From Coniella vitis (lineage: Eukaryota > Ascomycota > Sordariomycetes > Diaporthales > Schizoparmaceae): 64,000 nucleotides of DNA. Location: positions 1,116,001-1,180,000 of the forward strand of contig WUJK01000004.1 of assembly GCA_011317545.1 (NCBI GenBank), read 5' to 3'. The notes beneath the pieces are model-generated. The model saw only the letters and a list, made by a program, of their open reading frames with translations, was not told the origin of the DNA and did no database searches. The position numbers and the translations under genes were made by a program. This document shows, piece by piece, positions 59,926 to 64,000 of this stretch (position 1 is the stretch's first letter; each line of letters starts with the position of its first letter).

Positions 59926-61411
59926 ATGGCGTCCACCTCATCTGCTGCTTCGTTGAACAGCCTGATTCGCCTGCATAACAGAGAACGACTCTTTGTACAA
60001 CCTCTGCAGTGGACCAGCCGCCATCTTGAGCTGCTGCAATGCTCTTTTGATGACCAGCCTCTGACGCCTTTGCAAAGTGTTAAACCACGACGCAGGCGAG
60101 TACCGAGCCGGGCCATTCGAGTACGACTGCTCTCCGATCTCAGTTGGTACAATCGAGTGGATACATTAGAGGCCATTCTTGGCTGCGTGCGAGACAGCAA
60201 CCTGAGGTCTGTTGTACATTGTGACCATTTCAGTCGTTCCTGTCCGACGTATCCCGTTACTGACTCGTGCATCCTCTTGCAGCGGCCTCTCCTTTTCATT
60301 TGCACAACGACCAACCAAGCGAGGACTTCCATGCGCTCTCTTCTCTCTCAGAGACCCAAGGCAGGAGGACACTTGCGATTACCTTGACGCAGCATTCATT
60401 GACTATTATCTACTCAGCGAGGCACGTCACAACTCCGTATATGCAGGTCCTCAGCAAAATATACCTTGCTATAAGTTGAGCCTACGGAAATTGAGACGAC
60501 TTTATCCCAAGCAGCGTTTACATGATCCATATATTGTGGCCGTCTTGATTGCTTTGGCCCAGCGGCGGCGGAGGTCACAGTATAACGGTTCTGCACCTCT
60601 TGGCTCTGACAAAACGACAGTCTTCAAGGTAGTTATACTGCAAAGTCTGTGTTGAGATCATCTCGCTAAACGCTTCTGTACTCAGCCCCTTGTTTTTCTC
60701 GGCGACGATACGACCGACAGTATCTACATATTCACGGCCGAGATAACCTCATCCTTCCTCAACAGGTTTGACTTTCCTGCGCTCCCCTTTTCAGCACCGC
60801 AGCCCACCTTGATACAACATTTTGTGGTCCCCTTTGAGCCATACAGAACCTTTCGTCGTCGGCTTCGTGCATGTCTTTTCCCAGCCCCACCTCGGGAAAA
60901 GCAAAGGCAAGAGCCTGGAGTCCAAAACAACAATAACTACAACGACAATGGAACGAATCACGACCATACTGTGGCTGAGTCAAACCCGGTGGCCCCTGAT
61001 TGCCATGCCCTGGACGAGGAGGAGACAGACAAGATCGTTGAAGGAGTCGGGCAGGCTACCCAGGCCGAGCCAGGAGAAGCGAGACGCGAGCATCTACTCG
61101 AGCCACAAGAGAAGCCGCTCGAGGTCAGCACAGACCTAGAAACCCAGACCAAGTTGCCGAATTGGTCACCCGGCTCGCCATCGAGTAAGCTGGGGCTCAA
61201 GAGGATGGACCCAAGCGATGCCGATGAGCAGGGAGAACAGCAAGCCGCCAAGAGGGCGAGACCGACTGAAGAAGAAGAGGAGGAGGAAGACGGGAATCAC
61301 GACCACCAGCCCTGCCGCAACGCAGATGGTATAGTGGACATGGCTCGTATGCAGCCAGACATATCATGCCCTGAGCTCATGCCACAACTCGTGCTGAACA
61401 TTGCACTTTGA
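59926..61411 (+). CDS. Conserved fungal hypothetical, apparent +1 frameshift
   Basis: Starts at ATG 59926 (MASTSSAASLNSLIRLHNRE). The first 148 codons look well conserved (LFVQPLQWTSRHLELLQCSF, RLLSDLSWYNRVDTLEA, PVTDSCILLQRPLLFICTTT, MRSLLSQRPKAGG). At about 60360-60372 the frame must shift by one base to continue as TCDYLDAAFIDYYLLSEARH and KLSLRKLRRLYPKQRLHDPY. A normal 57-nt intron (60629-60685) follows, then PLVFLGDDTTDSIYIFTAEI, RFDFPAL and VPFEPYRTFRRRL, and finally an acidic disordered tail to 61411. With one base removed the product would be 475 aa. No intron of plausible size explains the shift without losing the first conserved half. It is either a recent lesion, an assembly error or a real frameshift site. 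The function is unknown; I recall only unnamed fungal relatives. Confidence 0.7.
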
Positions 61412-61631
61412 CTTTCCAGCGGAGTTTGGGGGGCTGCTTCTGTTTTTTTTTTTTTTTTTTCTCCCTCTTTTGCGCGCTTTGGCGTTTAACGTTGGGTTTA
61501 CCGCCCCGCCCCGCCCCCGGGAGCTACCATATTGTATGCGTATTTTCTGTCGTTCTTGGCGATGACTCTCATCACATCGCATCCAAAATGCAAACAAAAT
61601 AGCAATAGCTAGGAATGGAGCCTACTGGTAG

Positions 61632-61817
61632 TTAGGAAAATAGTGGTGGCAACAGTTCCGGATCGGGCTTTGGAGTGAGATGTGCCAAGTTAGCTATGTA
61701 GCCAGCAGTGACAGCGTGTCGCTCGCTACCAAGATACTTGGAGATGGCGACATGTGCCAGCCCTAACACGGCAGCCATGACGTCAATACTCGTCTGCTTC
61801 ATTCTGTTATATTCAAA
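61632..61817 (-). other. Possible relic exon, unknown
   Basis: A minus-strand frame opens after a possible acceptor (ATAACAG) with ATGAAGCAGACG and runs to a TAA at 61632: MKQTSIDVMAAVLGLAHVAI, then KYLGSERHAVTAG and PKPDPELLPPLF. It looks helical and protein-like, but no upstream exon joins it. It could be a remnant of the same lost gene as the NmrA-like fragment. Weak. Confidence 0.25.
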
Positions 61818-62089
61818 ACAGCCTTTGGAGGGCAACGGAGTGATGCAGTGTGATATAGTGTTGGTGATGTTGGTAATGTTGCGCTGTCCGAAGCCAAGAT
61901 AATCAGTACGATGAAATGTTCGAGGATCACTACCCAGCTAGAGTGAGAAACCATCTTTTGCGACATATATTGACAATATTTTACAGGTGTCACTTGCACG
62001 CTACCAGCGAATCCAAACACACAACTTTATTCAGAACAAACAGTCATGCACTTTGCACGACAGCCGACATGCCACGGCCCGAGCACTTG

Positions 62090-62245
62090 CTAGCCATACA
62101 GCGGAAGATAGGCGCATGCAGCCACGGAAAGAAATGCGGTGGTGGTGGTGGTGGTGGTGGCGGCTGTGGATGTGGGCTGGAGCAGGTTTTGGATGAGGGC
62201 TTTGCCGCAGTTGCCTTTGGCTCCTAGGACCGCGTACGTGCCCAT
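62090..62245 (-). pseudogene. NmrA-like NAD(P)-binding N-terminus, truncated
   Basis: From ATG 62245 the minus strand reads MGTYAVLGAKGNCGKALIQN, the first beta strand and GxxGxxG turn of an atypical short-chain dehydrogenase or NmrA-like Rossmann fold, then LLQP and a poly-Thr run from ACC repeats. It stops after 51 codons at 62090. The rest of a usual 280-320-residue protein is not found downstream in any frame. Most likely a truncated relic whose 3' part was lost near the ACC (plus strand TGG) repeat. Confidence 0.5.
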
Positions 62246-62304
62246 GGTGGTGGTGATGATGATGATGCTGGGGTTTTGCTTTTTCTCTCTTTGCTATTTC
62301 TAGT

Positions 62305-62306
<2 letters not shown>

Positions 62307-62350
<44 letters not shown>
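62307..62350. repeat. 44-base T homopolymer
   Basis: The longest homopolymer in the window, about 60 nt upstream of the truncated NmrA-like start. Such a run is prone to length error in sequencing. Confidence 0.9.
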
Positions 62351-62351
<1 letters not shown>

Positions 62352-63163
62352 AATTTATGGTGATGATGACTGGGTTATATGGTTCAAGACTGGCTGGTTG
62401 ACACACACACACACACACGCCCACTTGCAATGAGTTGCTAGCAAAGCCTGCGATGTTGCAGGACAGGTTCACAGCAAACTGTTAGAATAGTGATGGATGG
62501 GATCTTAGAACCCCTCGAATCCTCTGGAATACTACATCAAGATTATATACATTCTGCTTCCTTCCACCTATCAAAGAGGATAAAAGAAAAGAAAAAAAGG
62601 TGTCGGAAAACGCGGGACCGTTGCATTATCCGAGATGCAATCAAATGGTGAATCAGGATGGCCCCCAATTGTTCCGAGTACCCGAGACGCCTCCTAGGTA
62701 GTTTTCCCATTGTAAGGTATCGAACCCATGGTGGGGAGTCCTGTCAAGAGAAGCACGCAACCGAAACCACAAGTAACGTCAAGAGTGGTAATAGCAGAGC
62801 ATCTCCGTCAAAGCACCGAGTTTGTCCGCGGCCGAAAGTCCGAGGGAGGGACCGAAAGTCCCGACCCGATCATAAGATAGAATAGCCAACCTGATCTAGC
62901 TTTTCAGAGTAGGAGGATTTTACAGAATCTGGAGATTTATTTGAGTCGACTGTTTTCGATCAGGCAATGTTTGGGAAGTGAAGTTGCATTGCAAATTGTG
63001 CCAGAGAGCACACGGCTTTAGTTGAATAGTCTGTCCGAATACTATTCGCGACTTGTCCCTGTTGTGTTGTTGTTATTATTATCACCATTATATTTCACAT
63101 CCGGTTCTATCTCGTGCTATTTCCACTTGTATTCATGTCTATGCAAGTCAGGGGCGCAAGGAA

Positions 63164-64000
63164 CTACCACGGCTCAATCTTGCCATCCACATCCATCATG
63201 CCATTCACTTCAAAGTGCGCGTCTCGCTTCCCCAAGATGATATTCACCAGCTCGTCGGCTGGCTCCTTGGCCGGTCGGGCACCCATCTTGATTCGCATCT
63301 GGCGGCCCTCTTTGCCTGTCTGTACATATGACCGCCTCGTTAGTTTCTTGACAGACAGATTTAAAGCCAGTTACACTGAAGAAGGTTTGTTGGTTTTACT
63401 TTTCAAACACACACACACACATGATCAATGTTTCGAGAAGGAGAAGAAGAAGAAGAAGAAGAAGAAGAAGAAGAAGAAGAAGAAGAAGAAGAAGAAGAAG
63501 AAGAGGAAAAAAAGAAAAAGAAACAAAGCCCCAACCTACCAAATTCGTCACACAAAACCCAGGATCAAACGCACACACCCTACACCCCCACGCCTTGAAG
63601 GCAACCCGATGACACGCCGCCAGCATATTCAGCGCCGCCTTGCTCGCGCGGTAGTGCTCCCCGGGAAGCTTGGCGTGCGGGTTCGTCGCGTCCAGCTTGA
63701 GCGTAATCGACCCTTGGCCCGACGAGACGTGCACCACCAGCGGGGCTCCTCCCCCAGCCTCTGCCTCTGCTTCTGCCGCGCGACGCAGCAGTGGCTCGAG
63801 CGCCTCCGTCAGGACCCACGGCGCAAAGACATTCGTCTCAAAGGTGCGGCGCAGGAGCGCCAGCGTGGGCTCGTCGGGCTGCTGCTGCTGCTGGTGCGGC
63901 AGCGGGAGGATGCCGGCGTTGTTGACGAGGACGTCGAGGCGGCCGGCGTGGTGCTGCTCAATGTGCGTCTTGGCGGCGGCGATGGAGGCCGCGTCGGTGA
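63164..64000 (-). CDS. Short-chain dehydrogenase/reductase, 3' part
   Basis: The 5' end lies beyond the window. The exon 64000-63540 and the last exon 63319-63164 join in phase 0 (CVTNL/TGKEG) across a 220-nt intron that is mostly a GAA repeat. Visible SDR features are GRLDVLVNNAG (the NNAG strand), ETNVFAPWVLTEALEPLL, VVHVSSGQGS (catalytic Ser), YRASKAALNML (catalytic Tyr-x-x-x-Lys) and DPGFCVTNLTG, where PG follows the active site. The C-terminus reads FEVNGMMDVDGKIEPW. The Gly-rich cofactor loop is off the window. These enzymes use NAD(P)H to reduce carbonyls or oxidise alcohols; the substrate is unknown. No clustered biosynthetic genes are seen on this side. Confidence 0.88.
63442..63503. 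repeat. (GAA)n microsatellite inside SDR intron
   Basis: About 20 GAA units on the plus strand, so a CTT-type pyrimidine tract in the transcript, close to the donor side of the SDR intron. Confidence 0.93.

Larger units (their letters stand above)
61412..63163. other. Intergenic region with gene remnants
   Basis: 1.75 kb with no complete gene. It contains T22 at 61441, a possible relic exon at 61632-61817, an NmrA-like N-terminus at 62090-62245, a TGG run at 62140-62160, the 44-T run and a CA run at 62401-62418. The remaining sequence to 63163 shows nothing. Confidence 0.55.

Noticed and set aside
62700..62730. A tRNA B-box-like GGTTCGATACC on the minus strand
   Set aside because: The flanking T-stem does not pair and no A box or acceptor stem is found at the right distance.

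Overview
This window is nuclear DNA of a filamentous ascomycete (Pezizomycotina, probably Sordariomycetes; Hypocreales is my guess). The reasons are: genes of several exons with short GT-AG introns of 55 to 230 nt and CTAAC/CTGAT-like branch sites; a cytosine methyltransferase of the RID/Masc1/DmtA type; a UstYa-like protein; fungal-only families; and GC-rich exons set in microsatellite-rich spacers. Exon boundaries were worked out by hand and checked by phase arithmetic. I found no tRNA, rRNA, transposon or CRISPR array.

Layout. 0.1-0.7 kb: 3' part of a protein kinase. 3.9-5.5 kb: septin-like GTPase. 6.8-9.9 kb: gamma-COP (SEC21), minus strand. 11.2-12.4 kb: a lone UstYa-like gene, minus strand, with a likely GC-AG intron. 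13.9-20.3 kb: SEN1 helicase. 23.1-27.4 kb: a 1421-aa disordered protein. 28.7-30.2 kb: a DUF7924-like protein with a PD-(D/E)XK signature. 31.6-32.9 kb: aspartate-semialdehyde dehydrogenase. 35.7-36.5 kb: IAH1-like SGNH esterase, minus strand. 37.2-37.7 kb: a 90-aa Cys/Trp-rich protein split over three small exons. 40.3-43.1 kb: Rgd1-like F-BAR/RhoGAP. 44.7-46.0 kb: a secreted Cys-containing protein with an Asn/Asp run, minus strand. 47.9-49.1 kb: EAF-domain elongation factor. 51.1-52.4 kb: secreted pectin methylesterase. 52.7-55.6 kb: RID-type methyltransferase, convergent with the esterase gene. 57.9-61.4 kb: two divergent conserved hypotheticals, one with a PD-(D/E)XK-like signature and one with an apparent +1 frameshift, around a minisatellite and a telomere-like repeat. 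62.1 kb: an NmrA-like remnant. 63.2-64.0 kb: 3' part of a short-chain dehydrogenase.

Most genes are unrelated housekeeping functions (coatomer traffic, transcription termination and elongation, amino-acid synthesis, Rho signalling, septins). They are mixed with lineage-specific accessory genes (UstYa-like, secreted protein, pectinesterase, the PD-(D/E)XK-like proteins). No biosynthetic cluster or operon-like unit is visible. The most interesting parts are the 57.9-61.4 kb block, the hidden 90-aa gene, the RID-type gene, and a recurrent palindromic TACTATGTACATAGTA-like element in non-coding DNA.
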